DNA of 21,293 nt from Verrucomicrobiales bacterium (GTDB taxonomy: Bacteria; Verrucomicrobiota; Verrucomicrobiae; Limisphaerales; UBA9464): the NCBI GenBank assembly GCA_005789375.1, contig SXXZ01000152.1:1-21293 (forward strand), in the 5' to 3' direction. The notes below the pieces were generated by a model that worked only from the letters and a program-made list of their open reading frames with translations, was not told the origin of the DNA and searched no databases. The translations under genes and the position numbers were made by a program. Of this stretch, positions 1-8,600 are shown piece after piece. Positions within the stretch are counted from its first letter, which is position 1, and every line of letters begins with the position of its first letter.

Positions 1-1
1 C

Positions 2-1021
2 CAATTGCGCATCGACCGGCTTTCGCTGGAACCATTCGTCAACAGCTTCACTCCGGAACGGAAGGGACAAATTCATGGCTCCCTTTTGGTCAACGCCAAC
101 ATCCGTGGTGCCGGTGTGACTGGGGCTTCCTTGTCCTCGAACCTCAACGGCGGCTTCGCCTTCACCGCCACCAATCTCAATCTCAAGTTGGGCGATACCA
201 AGACTCCCCTCATCCGGACCGTTATCAATGTCGTGACCGCGCTGCCGAAACTCATCCAGAACCCGGGCGCACAAGTCGGCAGCTGGCTCGGACAGTTGAC
301 CGGCGGTGCGCAGGCGAAGACCGGTTCGTGGGTGGATGATTTGGAGACTGAACCGCTCGATGTCATTGACCTCTCGGCAGACATTGGCAACGGCGCCGTG
401 TCCCTCAAAACGGCCCGTGTTCAAAGCGCTGCCCTGCGGATCGACGCCCGGGGCGGCCTGCGCTTCGCGCCCGTTCTCACCAATTCTCCGATCAACATCC
501 CGGTCACCATCGCCTTATCCCGGAAAATTGCCGAGAAGGCCGTGTTGCTTGATGCCTCCACACCGGCCAATGCCGCCTATGCTCCGCTGCCCGAATTCCT
601 CACTGTGAAGGGCACTTTGGGCAACCCGTCACCCTCGATCGACAAGCTGGCGCTGGCCGCCATGGGGGCCAAGACCCTCGCACGTGCCGCGGCTGGTTTG
701 GGCGGTAACCTGGGTGGGAAAGTGGCCGGGGCCGCCGGAGTACTGGGCAGTTTGCTTGGCACCCCTGCTGCGGCCCAGACAGCGACCGCCACTGCGACCA
801 ATGCGCTTGCTCCTGCTAGTAAGAGCAGCCCATCACCTGCGACTGCAACCAATGCGCCTGTGCTGAAGATTAACCCGCCACCAGCGGCTACGGTTAATGC
901 GCCTGCACCGAAGGGCAACCCGCTCTTCAACACCAACACGGTCAACGCGTTAATCCCGACCAACTCTGCGGCCAAGGCCATCGAGGGTTTGCTCCGGGGT
1001 TTTGGAAAACCGAAGAATTAA
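2..1021 (+). CDS. AsmA-like envelope protein, 3' part only
   Basis: The reading frame is open through the left edge (CAA at 2-4 precedes the first TTG), so this is the C-terminal 339 residues of a longer protein and the start lies outside the window. The stretch containing GSLLVNANIRGAG and the following LNGGFAF segment resembles the C-terminal beta-rich module of AsmA-family proteins, large envelope proteins linked to outer-membrane biogenesis and lipid transport. That is followed by a conserved-looking segment with TPLIRTVINVV and a threonine/serine-rich beta region. The last 80 residues are low complexity, rich in Ala, Pro, Thr and Asn, and end in a short segment with AIEGLLRGFGK. The family assignment rests on general pattern only, because most of the protein is missing. 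A stop at 1019-1021 is followed 61 bases later by the peptidase start on the same strand. Confidence 0.6.
   Translation, partial: QLRIDRLSLEPFVNSFTPERKGQIHGSLLVNANIRGAGVTGASLSSNLNGGFAFTATNLNLKLGDTKTPLIRTVINVVTALPKLIQNPGAQVGSWLGQLTGGAQAKTGSWVDDLETEPLDVIDLSADIGNGAVSLKTARVQSAALRIDARGGLRFAPVLTNSPINIPVTIALSRKIAEKAVLLDASTPANAAYAPLPEFLTVKGTLGNPSPSIDKLALAAMGAKTLARAAAGLGGNLGGKVAGAAGVLGSLLGTPAAAQTATATATNALAPASKSSPSPATATNAPVLKINPPPAATVNAPAPKGNPLFNTNTVNALIPTNSAAKAIEGLLRGFGKPKN
782..922 (+). repeat. degenerate in-gene repeat coding an Ala/Thr/Asn/Pro-rich linker
   Basis: Near the C-terminus of the AsmA-like protein, roughly 16-residue units recur three times, each beginning with a form of ATATNA or ATVNA and continuing through a Pro/Lys/Ser-rich stretch (ATATNALAP, ATATNAPVLK, ATVNAPAPK). 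The DNA copies have diverged but keep the core word for Thr-Asn-Ala. It is probably a flexible linker grown by slippage. Confidence 0.5.
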
Positions 1022-1082
1022 TTCAATCACCGAGATTTTCCCAACTAGGACCATCGACGGATCAACGATTTCCGCACCGAAC

Positions 1083-2456
1083 ATGAACCCTGTTTTCCAG
1101 TACCTCGAGGAACACCAGACCCAGTTCATCGACTCCCTCTGCGACTATGTGCGCTTTCCGAGTGTTAGCGCCCAACCCAAGCACGCGCCGGATCTCCGTG
1201 CAGCGGCGCAGTGGATTGCCGACCGCGCCCGGAGTTTGACATTGGACACCACGGTCCATGAAACCGACGGCAACCCCATCGTCGTGGCCCGTACTCCCAA
1301 GCCGGATCCCAAGAAACCGACTTTTCTGGTGTACGGCCATTATGATGTCCAACCGCCCGAGCCGTTCGACCTGTGGAAAACCCCACCGTTCGAACCCCGC
1401 ATCGAAGGCCGGAATCTCTTTGCCCGTGGATCAGCCGACAACAAGGGGCAACATTTGGCCCACCTGAATGCGGTCGAAGCCTACGTGCGCAGTGGCACTC
1501 CGTTGCCGTGCAACCTGATCTTCCTCATCGAGGGCGAAGAAGAAGTAGGTTCCACTCAGCTTTACAGTTTCCTGCCTAAGCACCGAAAGGAACTGGCCTG
1601 CGACGCGGTCGTGATTTCGGACAATGGCATTCCCTCGTTAGAATACCCTGCATTGACGTACGGCCTGCGCGGTATCGCCGCACTCGAGGTCCGGATCGAC
1701 GGCCCTTCGCGAGATCTTCATTCCGGCCTCTTCGGCGGAAGCTTGGAAAACCCGGCCTTCGCCTTGTGCCAGTTGCTCGGGCAAATGCGGGACAAGCGCG
1801 GTCGAATTACCGTGCCGGGATTCTACGACGAGGTGGCTCCGCTCAGCGCCTACGAGCGCAAGCAAATGGCTCGGATTCCGCAGAATGACAAGCGGTACGC
1901 CAAGTTCCTCGGAGTGCCTGAGCTCACCGGCGAAACCGGGTTCACTGCCAACGAACGCCGCACCTGCCGCCCTACCTTCGAGATCAATGGCCTGACCAGC
2001 GGATACCAAGGTGAAGGCAGCAAAACCATCGTGCCTGCCTGGGCGAGTGCTAAGATCACCCTCCGGTTAGTCCCCGACCAGACGCCCACCAAGATCTTGG
2101 CGGCGGTCAAAAAGCACCTCAAATCGCTGTGCCCGCCGACCGTACGCCTCACAGTGAAGCACGGTCACGGTGGCGAACCGTACCTTGTTTCACCCAAGGG
2201 TCCCCTCGCCCAGGCCGCCTTGCGCGCCATGTCTGCTGGCTTCAATCGCGAGGCGCTGCTCATGCGCGAAGGCGGCAGTATTCCCATCGTGGCTGCCTTC
2301 AAGAAGCACTTGCGAGCCGATACCCTGCTCCTCGGTATGTCCTTGCCCGACGACAATCCCCATTCGCCCAACGAGAAGTTTAGCCTCGATGCCTATGCCG
2401 CCGGCATGCGAATGGCCGTGCAGCTGTGGCCCGAATTGGCCGCCGCCTGCGCATGA
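1083..2456 (+). CDS. M20 family di-metal dipeptidase (carnosinase/DapE-like fold)
   Basis: The 457-residue product has every landmark of M20 dipeptidases of the carnosinase branch. Metal ligands and catalytic residues are visible in order: H86 and D88 in GHYDVQPP, D119 in GSADNKG, the E153/E154 pair in EGEEEVGS, D180 in ISDNG, and H427 in NPHSPNE. H213 in RDLHSG sits in the lid/dimerisation domain that completes the neighbouring active site in this family. The length is normal. I chose the ATG at 1083 because the family starts near it; the open frame reaches back to 1002, overlapping the AsmA stop, but those 27 residues are not family-like. There is no signal peptide, so a cytoplasmic peptidase cleaving dipeptides or small acylated amino acids is expected. 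The stop overlaps the start of the CobW gene (ATGA), indicating an operon with coupled translation. Confidence 0.92.
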   Translation: MNPVFQYLEEHQTQFIDSLCDYVRFPSVSAQPKHAPDLRAAAQWIADRARSLTLDTTVHETDGNPIVVARTPKPDPKKPTFLVYGHYDVQPPEPFDLWKTPPFEPRIEGRNLFARGSADNKGQHLAHLNAVEAYVRSGTPLPCNLIFLIEGEEEVGSTQLYSFLPKHRKELACDAVVISDNGIPSLEYPALTYGLRGIAALEVRIDGPSRDLHSGLFGGSLENPAFALCQLLGQMRDKRGRITVPGFYDEVAPLSAYERKQMARIPQNDKRYAKFLGVPELTGETGFTANERRTCRPTFEINGLTSGYQGEGSKTIVPAWASAKITLRLVPDQTPTKILAAVKKHLKSLCPPTVRLTVKHGHGGEPYLVSPKGPLAQAALRAMSAGFNREALLMREGGSIPIVAAFKKHLRADTLLLGMSLPDDNPHSPNEKFSLDAYAAGMRMAVQLWPELAAACA

Positions 2457-3487
2457 ATTCCGGGAACGCCACAGAACAACCCACGGCCGCGAAACACCGT
2501 TTGCCGGTGATTCTGGTCACCGGATTTCTAGGATCGGGCAAGACCACGCTGCTACTGCGATGGCTGCGGGAATCGCCGGCCACGGGCTTGCGCATGGGCG
2601 TGGTGATGAACGAGTTCGGGGCCGAGAGCGTCGACAGCCAAATCCTCGATCGCCCCGGTTTGCCTGTGGCCCAGGTGAGTGGCGGCTGTGTGTGCTGTGC
2701 ACCGGAGAACGAGCTGGACCGAGCCGTGACTCAATTGGCCAAGTCGGGGGACTGCGATTACATCGTCGTAGAAACCAGCGGATTGGCAGACCCGGACAGT
2801 GTCATCGATATCCTCACGGACACCGACTTGTTAGAGCATGCCCAATTGCACGCCGTGGTCAGCGTGGTGGACGCCCCATGGTATGCCCAACCCGAGGGCG
2901 ACATCGGAGAGCGGGTATTGGCCCGCAAGCAAATCGAGTTCGCCAACGTCCTGTGCCTCTCCAAATGCGATCGCCTCGACCCAGGCCAATTGGATTCGCT
3001 GGAAACACTCATCGCCGAACAAAATCCCAGCGCCCAACGCATCCGGCTCCCCTTCGGTCTGCCAGATATCGGTGATCTCCTCCGCAGGTCCCCCGCCGAG
3101 GTGCGTATTGAGACAACCAATGACGCAATGAACGATGGGGAGTCTACGGTCACCCCTCATTTGCACACCGGCTATCGCAGCGTGACGTGGCGATTTCCGG
3201 TACCTGTGGAGCGGAAGGCCTTTGAGACCTATCTGAGCCGGCTCAATCCGCGCGAGGTCGTGCGAGCCAAGGGGTTCGTGAGGTTTACCCATGCTCCGGA
3301 GAAACTCTTCCTGTTCCAACAAGTCTGGGGCCATCACTTCATCGAAGAGTTCCCCGCCCTCCCGCACCCCGCAGCCATCGCCGTGCTCATTGGCCCCAAT
3401 TTGGACCCAACCCTTCATCAAGAAGCCTTGCGGACCTTGTGCTTTGGCGCATCACGCCCCTCAGGATTGTTTCTCAGCACCGAGTGA
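2453..3487 (+). CDS. CobW/COG0523 family GTPase (putative metal chaperone)
   Basis: The 344-residue protein is a COG0523 G3E GTPase. Visible features are Walker A GFLGSGKTT at residues 24-32, the conserved metal-binding CxCC (CVCC, 79-82), the switch II/Walker B region ETSGLADP (107-114), an SKCD guanine-specificity motif in the NKxD position, and a CobW C-terminal domain from about residue 235 containing the HLH segment and the RAKGF strand. Members bind Zn, Co or another metal and hand it to client enzymes using GTP. There is no His-rich metal-sensing loop and no cobalamin gene nearby, so neither zinc nor cobalt can be assigned from sequence. The start at 2453 overlaps the M20 stop by 4 bases; the open frame extends 9 codons further upstream (to 2426) inside the peptidase gene, but the ATGA overlap is the more natural start. 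See the finding on a chaperone-client pair. Confidence 0.93.
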   Translation: MNSGNATEQPTAAKHRLPVILVTGFLGSGKTTLLLRWLRESPATGLRMGVVMNEFGAESVDSQILDRPGLPVAQVSGGCVCCAPENELDRAVTQLAKSGDCDYIVVETSGLADPDSVIDILTDTDLLEHAQLHAVVSVVDAPWYAQPEGDIGERVLARKQIEFANVLCLSKCDRLDPGQLDSLETLIAEQNPSAQRIRLPFGLPDIGDLLRRSPAEVRIETTNDAMNDGESTVTPHLHTGYRSVTWRFPVPVERKAFETYLSRLNPREVVRAKGFVRFTHAPEKLFLFQQVWGHHFIEEFPALPHPAAIAVLIGPNLDPTLHQEALRTLCFGASRPSGLFLSTE

Positions 3488-3618
3488 CTCATCGAGGACT
3501 CCAAAAACCTTGGCCGGCCGCCGGCATCAATCTGCGCGTTGAACTGAGATGGGATGACTGAGTTGGGAGGAAAGTGAAGCCAGCATCGACGGAATCGACG
3601 TCGATCGCAGGCAAGGCT

Positions 3619-3648
3619 TTGACAGTTTACCACGCACTCCACTAGATC
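3619..3648 (+). promoter_or_regulatory. candidate sigma70-type promoter of the DUF5069 gene
   Basis: A perfect -35 hexamer TTGACA lies at 3619-3624. After 18 bases comes the weak -10 candidate TAGATC (3643-3648), which matches the consensus at three positions. Transcription from it would begin about 3655, only a few bases before the ATG at 3658, giving a leaderless or nearly leaderless message. No ribosome-binding site is visible before that ATG, which agrees. Confidence 0.33.
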
Positions 3649-3657
3649 TTAGTTCTC

Positions 3658-4089
3658 ATGACATTTCCATTTCGGTCCCCCCGCGAACTGGTGGGAGGTA
3701 TCGCCGTCTTCGGACGCATTCTGGACAAGATCCGTCATCAACACGAAAAGGGGCATCTACCTGACGGCTATCACCTGGGACCCATCGAAGGAGGTCGAAC
3801 CTTTGATGACCGGATCTGCCGTTTCCTAGATGTGAGTTTTGATGCCCTGACCCAACGCACTCTCGAAGGAGGTTCCGATGAGGAAGTGCTGGAATGGTGT
3901 TTCCTGAATGGACACCGCCCGAATTCCGAACAAATCGAAATCTGGAACACCTTCATGGCCAAGCGCGGTTGGAGGGACTCGGCATCAGCGGGGCTGGAAC
4001 GTCAAAAAGCTGAGGCCGGATTGGCCCACCGTGACGACATTCAGGTGTTCTTCGATCTCATGGATGTGGAAGAAGGCCGAGTTCCCTGA
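3658..4089 (+). CDS. DUF5069 family protein
   Basis: This small soluble protein of 143 residues matches the general pattern of DUF5069, an uncharacterised family common in Verrucomicrobiota and relatives. Family-like landmarks are the N-terminal SPRELVGGI followed by a basic helix (RILDKIRHQH), a central CRFLDVSFDAL, then GGSDEEVLEWCF, the EQIEIWNTFMAKRGWRD helix, and the C-terminal RDDIQVFFDLMDVEEGR. It has no signal peptide or membrane segment and the function is unknown. It stands alone: 170 bases separate it from the CobW gene, and it converges with the Gfo/Idh/MocA gene across 123 bases. A candidate promoter lies immediately before the start codon. Confidence 0.85.
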   Translation: MTFPFRSPRELVGGIAVFGRILDKIRHQHEKGHLPDGYHLGPIEGGRTFDDRICRFLDVSFDALTQRTLEGGSDEEVLEWCFLNGHRPNSEQIEIWNTFMAKRGWRDSASAGLERQKAEAGLAHRDDIQVFFDLMDVEEGRVP

Positions 4090-4212
4090 GTCCGGCAGCA
4101 CGGATGGGCGGCTGGTCTACTCCTCCTATCCATACTCAACCCCGAGCTCGAAGACCCAGCTCTCCGAACCGGGCCACGCCCTAGGGTGGCTCTTGATGGC
4201 AACAGAATGGGC

Positions 4213-5514
4213 TCAGGACATGGAGTAGGACCATGGCGCCCTGGGCTTGCGTGACACCAGTCGATTGGCTTCGGGGTCTTTGCGGAACTGCTCCTTCACC
4301 GGATCCCAATGCAGCGGACGGCGCAACTGGTAACCAATATTGGCCAAGTGGCAGATGGATGCTGTTCGATGGCCCACTTCGGCCGGACAAATCGCCTGCC
4401 TGCGTTCACGCACGCAGTCCAACCAGTTCCTCATGTGTTGGTTAGAGGGGTAGACGCGTTGGTCGGTGGCTGACAATGGAGCGCTCAGGATCTCCGGCCG
4501 ACTGCTCTCTAGGACACCGCGGTCCACATAAAGGGTTCCATCGGTTCCCTCGAAGGTGCATCCGCTCTTCCCACCATGGAAGAGTTCCACGCCATTGGCA
4601 TAAGTGAACTTGAGTCCGGTGAGGGCGTCTCCCGCAGGTGGCGTGATCAACGTGGGGCCGCTGGCGTCCATGCCCATAGCCCATTGCGCGATGTCAAAAT
4701 GGTGCGCACCCATATCGGCCAAGGAGCCTCCAGCAAACTCTCGGTAATTGCGGAACAGCGGGTAGTGCCGGTGCATGCCCTTGGGACACAGGATTTCGTT
4801 GTAACCGCGCAACGGGGCCGGGCCCAGCCACAGTTCCCAATCCACATCGGCGGGTGTGGGTTGATCGGGTAAATCGCACGCCACCGGCGGAGCGCCCACT
4901 CCCACATGGATCGTCTTAAGGCGGCCAATCCGGCCATTCCAAATAAACTCCACGGCTTTCCGGAACCGGTCGTTGAACTCGCTGCGCTGCTGGCTTCCGG
5001 TCTGGAAGATGATGCGGTACTTCTTAACCGCGTCCACCAACAGGCGTCCCTCGTGGATGTTTTGCGTCAGGGGTTTCTCGCAATAAATGTCCTTACCCGC
5101 ACGAGCCGCCGCCAAGGCGATGATGACATGCATGTGATCGGGTGTGGCCACAACAACCGCATCGATGTCCTTACGGGCAATGAGAGGCCGGAAATCGGTG
5201 TAGGCATCACAGCCCTTGAACACCCCATCTTTTTGGCGCGCTGCGTAGCGCTTCTCTAATTGAGCCTGCGCCGTTTCCCGACGGGTCTTCTCCACATCGC
5301 AAACAGCCACCACTTGAATATCCTCATATCCCAACAACCGATCGAGATGGCCACGTCCCATCGCCCCAATGCCAATCATTCCGACGGTGATTCGCTCGGA
5401 GGCCGATCGCGAGCGGGCTGCCGACATCGCCAGTGGCGTCAGGAGCAGTCCTGCTCCGGCCGCGGCCGTGCGTTGGAGAAATTGACGACGGGATTGGCTC
5501 AACTGCGTTTTCAT
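4213..5514 (-). CDS. Tat-exported Gfo/Idh/MocA family oxidoreductase
   Basis: The product is 433 residues. The N-terminus has a twin-arginine signal (SRRQFLQR, residues 8-15, then a hydrophobic AAAGAGLLLTPLAMSAA). Next comes a Rossmann nucleotide-binding domain with GIGAMG (48-53), the ATPDHMH segment (about 124-130) and the family-typical CEKPLT (145-150). The C-terminal half is the beta-rich Gfo/Idh/MocA substrate domain with a DMGAHHFDIAQWAMG segment. Family members oxidise or isomerise sugars and related polyols with bound NAD(P). Tat export allows a folded, cofactor-loaded enzyme, as in glucose-fructose oxidoreductase. The ATG at 5514 was chosen because the twin-arginine motif follows at once; the frame stays open to 5586 but that extension is not signal-like. 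It is the last gene of a minus-strand run and lies 91 bases after the LamG/cytochrome gene. Confidence 0.9.
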   Translation of the reverse strand: MKTQLSQSRRQFLQRTAAAGAGLLLTPLAMSAARSRSASERITVGMIGIGAMGRGHLDRLLGYEDIQVVAVCDVEKTRRETAQAQLEKRYAARQKDGVFKGCDAYTDFRPLIARKDIDAVVVATPDHMHVIIALAAARAGKDIYCEKPLTQNIHEGRLLVDAVKKYRIIFQTGSQQRSEFNDRFRKAVEFIWNGRIGRLKTIHVGVGAPPVACDLPDQPTPADVDWELWLGPAPLRGYNEILCPKGMHRHYPLFRNYREFAGGSLADMGAHHFDIAQWAMGMDASGPTLITPPAGDALTGLKFTYANGVELFHGGKSGCTFEGTDGTLYVDRGVLESSRPEILSAPLSATDQRVYPSNQHMRNWLDCVRERRQAICPAEVGHRTASICHLANIGYQLRRPLHWDPVKEQFRKDPEANRLVSRKPRAPWSYSMS

Positions 5515-5556
5515 AGGAGGGATAGGCGTATACAAAACATGCAATCCATCTGCGGT

Positions 5557-5573
5557 CCACTGTGGATCAGTGG
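5557..5573 (-). other. short perfect stem-loop upstream of the oxidoreductase gene
   Basis: On the minus strand CCACTG and CAGTGG form a perfect 6-base-pair stem around a 5-base loop, 42 bases before the ATG of the Gfo/Idh/MocA gene. No T-run follows, so it is not a canonical terminator. It may be a minor processing or attenuation signal between the two genes, or chance. Confidence 0.25.
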
Positions 5574-5605
5574 TTTCTGCAGTCACGACCCCGCTTCTGG
5601 ATTAG

Positions 5606-8600
5606 TTAGGATCCAGTGAGGTGGTTTACCGTGCCATGCAGCACCCGCTCCACCGTAGTCCCACTCGGAACAGCCAAACGCAGCTTCAACTCATAGCAAT
5701 GGGTCGGAGCCAGGTCTGGGACGTCCAGAATCAGCGTTCGCCGATCGGCCTCGAGACGCGCCGCGCGGATGGTCAACGCGTGTTCACCGTGGTGATCCGA
5801 GCCATAACCCGCCGTCCTCTTGAGGGACCAGACCTTGAGGGCAAACGCCTCGGGCCGGATCGCTTCGGGATCCAGCGGATCGCTCAGTCGCACCGACAGC
5901 GTCCCTTTGCTCGGCTCGATGGCCACCGGCAGGTAAGCCGGTGTGTTCGCACGACGAATGCGGTGAAAGCCTCCGGGGCCCGTTGCATTGCCTGCCCACG
6001 CGAACATCCCACACGTGTACAACGCCCCGTCGGATCCAAAGCGTCCGCGCATGATCCCCGTGGCAAAGGCCGGCATGGGTAATTCGCACACCGCTCCCTG
6101 TGACGGAGCGTTTCGCTGGGAATGCGGCACGATGAACACCCGGCCGGTACCGTAACTGAGATTCAAGAGCGATCCGCCCAAAGAACCCCAAGCTCCCTTC
6201 GGCACCCACACCAATTCAGCCGGACTGCGATCCTTCTGGTTGGTGATCCAAACCATGGGAGGTTCCATCGCCGAGTCGGCCGTGTTGGTCACACTCGTGT
6301 AGCCGAACATGTTGCCGTAAAAGCCCCCCAACTTTACCCGATTGATCCGGTTTTTCGGAGTCCAGAAACCCTCCTGATCGGTCACGAAGAAACTGCCATC
6401 CGGGTTAAGGCACACCCCGTTGGCTGCACGGAAGCCCGTGGCCAAAATGTCCGTCTGACGGCCGTCGGCCCGGACCCGCAATAAGGTGCCATGATGAGGC
6501 ACCACTGAATCCAGGGCGTGCCGGCCAGATTTAGCGTAGTACAAATTGCCATCCCCATCGGTTTGCAAACCCATGGCAAATTCATGGAAGTGCTCGGTGA
6601 CCTGGTGGTCGTTGTTGAAATTGCCGATGAAATCTATCTCTCCGTCTCCGTTGAAATCCTGGAGTCGCGCGATTTGATCGCGGCAGGTGATGAAGAGATC
6701 CTGGCCCCGATATTTGACTCCCAGTGGTTGAAACAGACCACTCACAATTCGTCTCCACCGCAAGGTCGCCGGGGCCGGATCCATCAGGCCTTCCACCCGC
6801 CAGACATCCCCATTCCAAGTGCCCACCATGGCAGCGCGGCCGTCGGGCGTGAAATCAAAGCCCCCCGGGCGCATCCAACTTTGCCACGGGCTCTCCACCG
6901 GCAGCGGAAAGTCGTCGGCAATAAAAGGGCCATCGGTTTTTCCAGGCTGCGACCGGGTCTCGATTTCTTCATCCCACCGCTTCGGGCCACCATGGGTGAG
7001 CGGCTCCAAATCCATCGAACCACGAAAGGTCGGCATCAGCGCGGCGAGCGACGCTGGGTCGGCCCGTGAAATGTAGATCCGGGTCTTGGCCAACGGCGGC
7101 AATTCAGCGACCCAAAAGCCGGCGATCTTTCTGAGAACCCCATCACCCGACAACGCGACCGACACGGTCTCTGGGGCCACCCTCAGTTGGATGGGCTTGC
7201 CCGACTTCCCCAAATTCAGGGTGCGGGTAAAAACCGGTGTGGTGCCGTAGTCCAGCCAACCGGGTGACTCGAGCACCGGCGTTCCGCCTATGGTCGCAGC
7301 AATCACCACTTGGTTTCCGTGGAGATAGAGCCCGTCATACCGCGCCCAATCCCGAGGCAAGGGTCCGTAGCGACGCCCGTCTTTGCCGAGCAGACGGTGG
7401 TCGGTCCAGTCACCCTCGGGCGAGGCCACTCCAGGAGCGACCGGATTGACGAAATGCCGTTGGCCGATCAAGCCGGTATGGGTTCCATGGCTGCCATCGA
7501 AGGCGATGCCCTTCCAATCCACAAACTCGCCGGTCGTTGCCGCGGCCACCCGCAGCGTGTCCTCATCGTAGACCATCCAAGCTCGCCCCTTGCTGACGCC
7601 GCCGGGCCCTTCGTCGAGACGAATGGCGATGCCCTTCTGAGCGATATTTCCGGGTGCCACCTGAAAGGTCCAAAAGAGCGCCGGACCGAAGTTCATCCGG
7701 AGATACGGTGCGGGTGTCCGATCTTCGACTTCGACCGGAGCCCGTGTGAGTCCCTTGGGCAGCGCGGCCAACACCGCAGGCGTCACCGCAACGAACTGAC
7801 TGGGATTGTGCGGCCGCAGGAAGGTTTCCCGGATGTACTGAATCACACTGTACTTCTGGGCGGTGGTGTACTGGTTCTGCGGCACCATCTGCCCATAGCC
7901 ACGGGTTAAGGTGTGGAACATTGAGTCTGGGTCGGAACCATTCTTGAACACGCCCTCAGCAAAGCGCAGCGCGGTGGGAAGCGATCCCGGGGCCTCCCGA
8001 GTTCCGTGACAGGCGACGCACAGCGCGTCGTAGATAGCCTTTCCTTCGGCCAGGGTACGATCATTCCAACCGGCCACCACGGCAGCATGGTCGGCGCTCT
8101 CCAATGGCTGCACCCAAGCATGACGCACAGCCACTCCTTTGGCGGGTTCAATCACAGGACGATCGGAGGCATCGCCCGGTTGGTGAACGAAATCGGCAGT
8201 CCCAACGGTCGGTCCGGCCGAATCAAGCAACGCACCGATTTCAGATTCCGAGAATCCGCGCCGCCACAGTCTCACGCTTTCCACCCGACCGCGGCTCAAG
8301 TTGCCAGCGAAGTCGGGAGTGGCTCTTCCGACCTTGAGAATTTGCCCTGCAGGATCTGGCTTCGAAAAATCCGCCCGGTCCGAGATCTTGCGGCCATCGA
8401 GCCAGATCCGTGTTCTGCCAGAGATCACGCTGAGAATGGCCACATGGGGTTTCCCGTCGTCCACCCGAGGGCCACCGCTCAAGGCTCCCAACCAACCGAT
8501 GTCATAAACCAAATGACCATCCCGGATGAACAGGGCCTTGGAACCCGGTTCCCAGTTTCCATAGGGAGAACAAACGGCAAAGAGCGTGCCTGGTCCCTGG

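Noticed and set aside
1015..1024. Palindrome GAATTAATTC at the AsmA stop codon
   Set aside because: A 10-base A/T palindrome around a TAA stop is easily produced by chance and has no further support.
2170..3075. 301-residue open frame on the plus strand spanning the M20/CobW junction
   Set aside because: It overlaps two well-supported genes in another frame, is Arg/Pro-rich without any family motif, and is explained by GC-rich third positions.
2453..3487. Calling the CobW-family gene a cobalamin biosynthesis gene
   Set aside because: No cobalamin genes are present, and the family covers several metals; the sequence does not show which.
4173..4190. GC-rich hairpin between the convergent DUF5069 and oxidoreductase genes as a terminator
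   Set aside because: The stem is only 5 perfect pairs (GCCAC/GTGGC) and there is no T-run on either strand, so it does not meet the terminator pattern.
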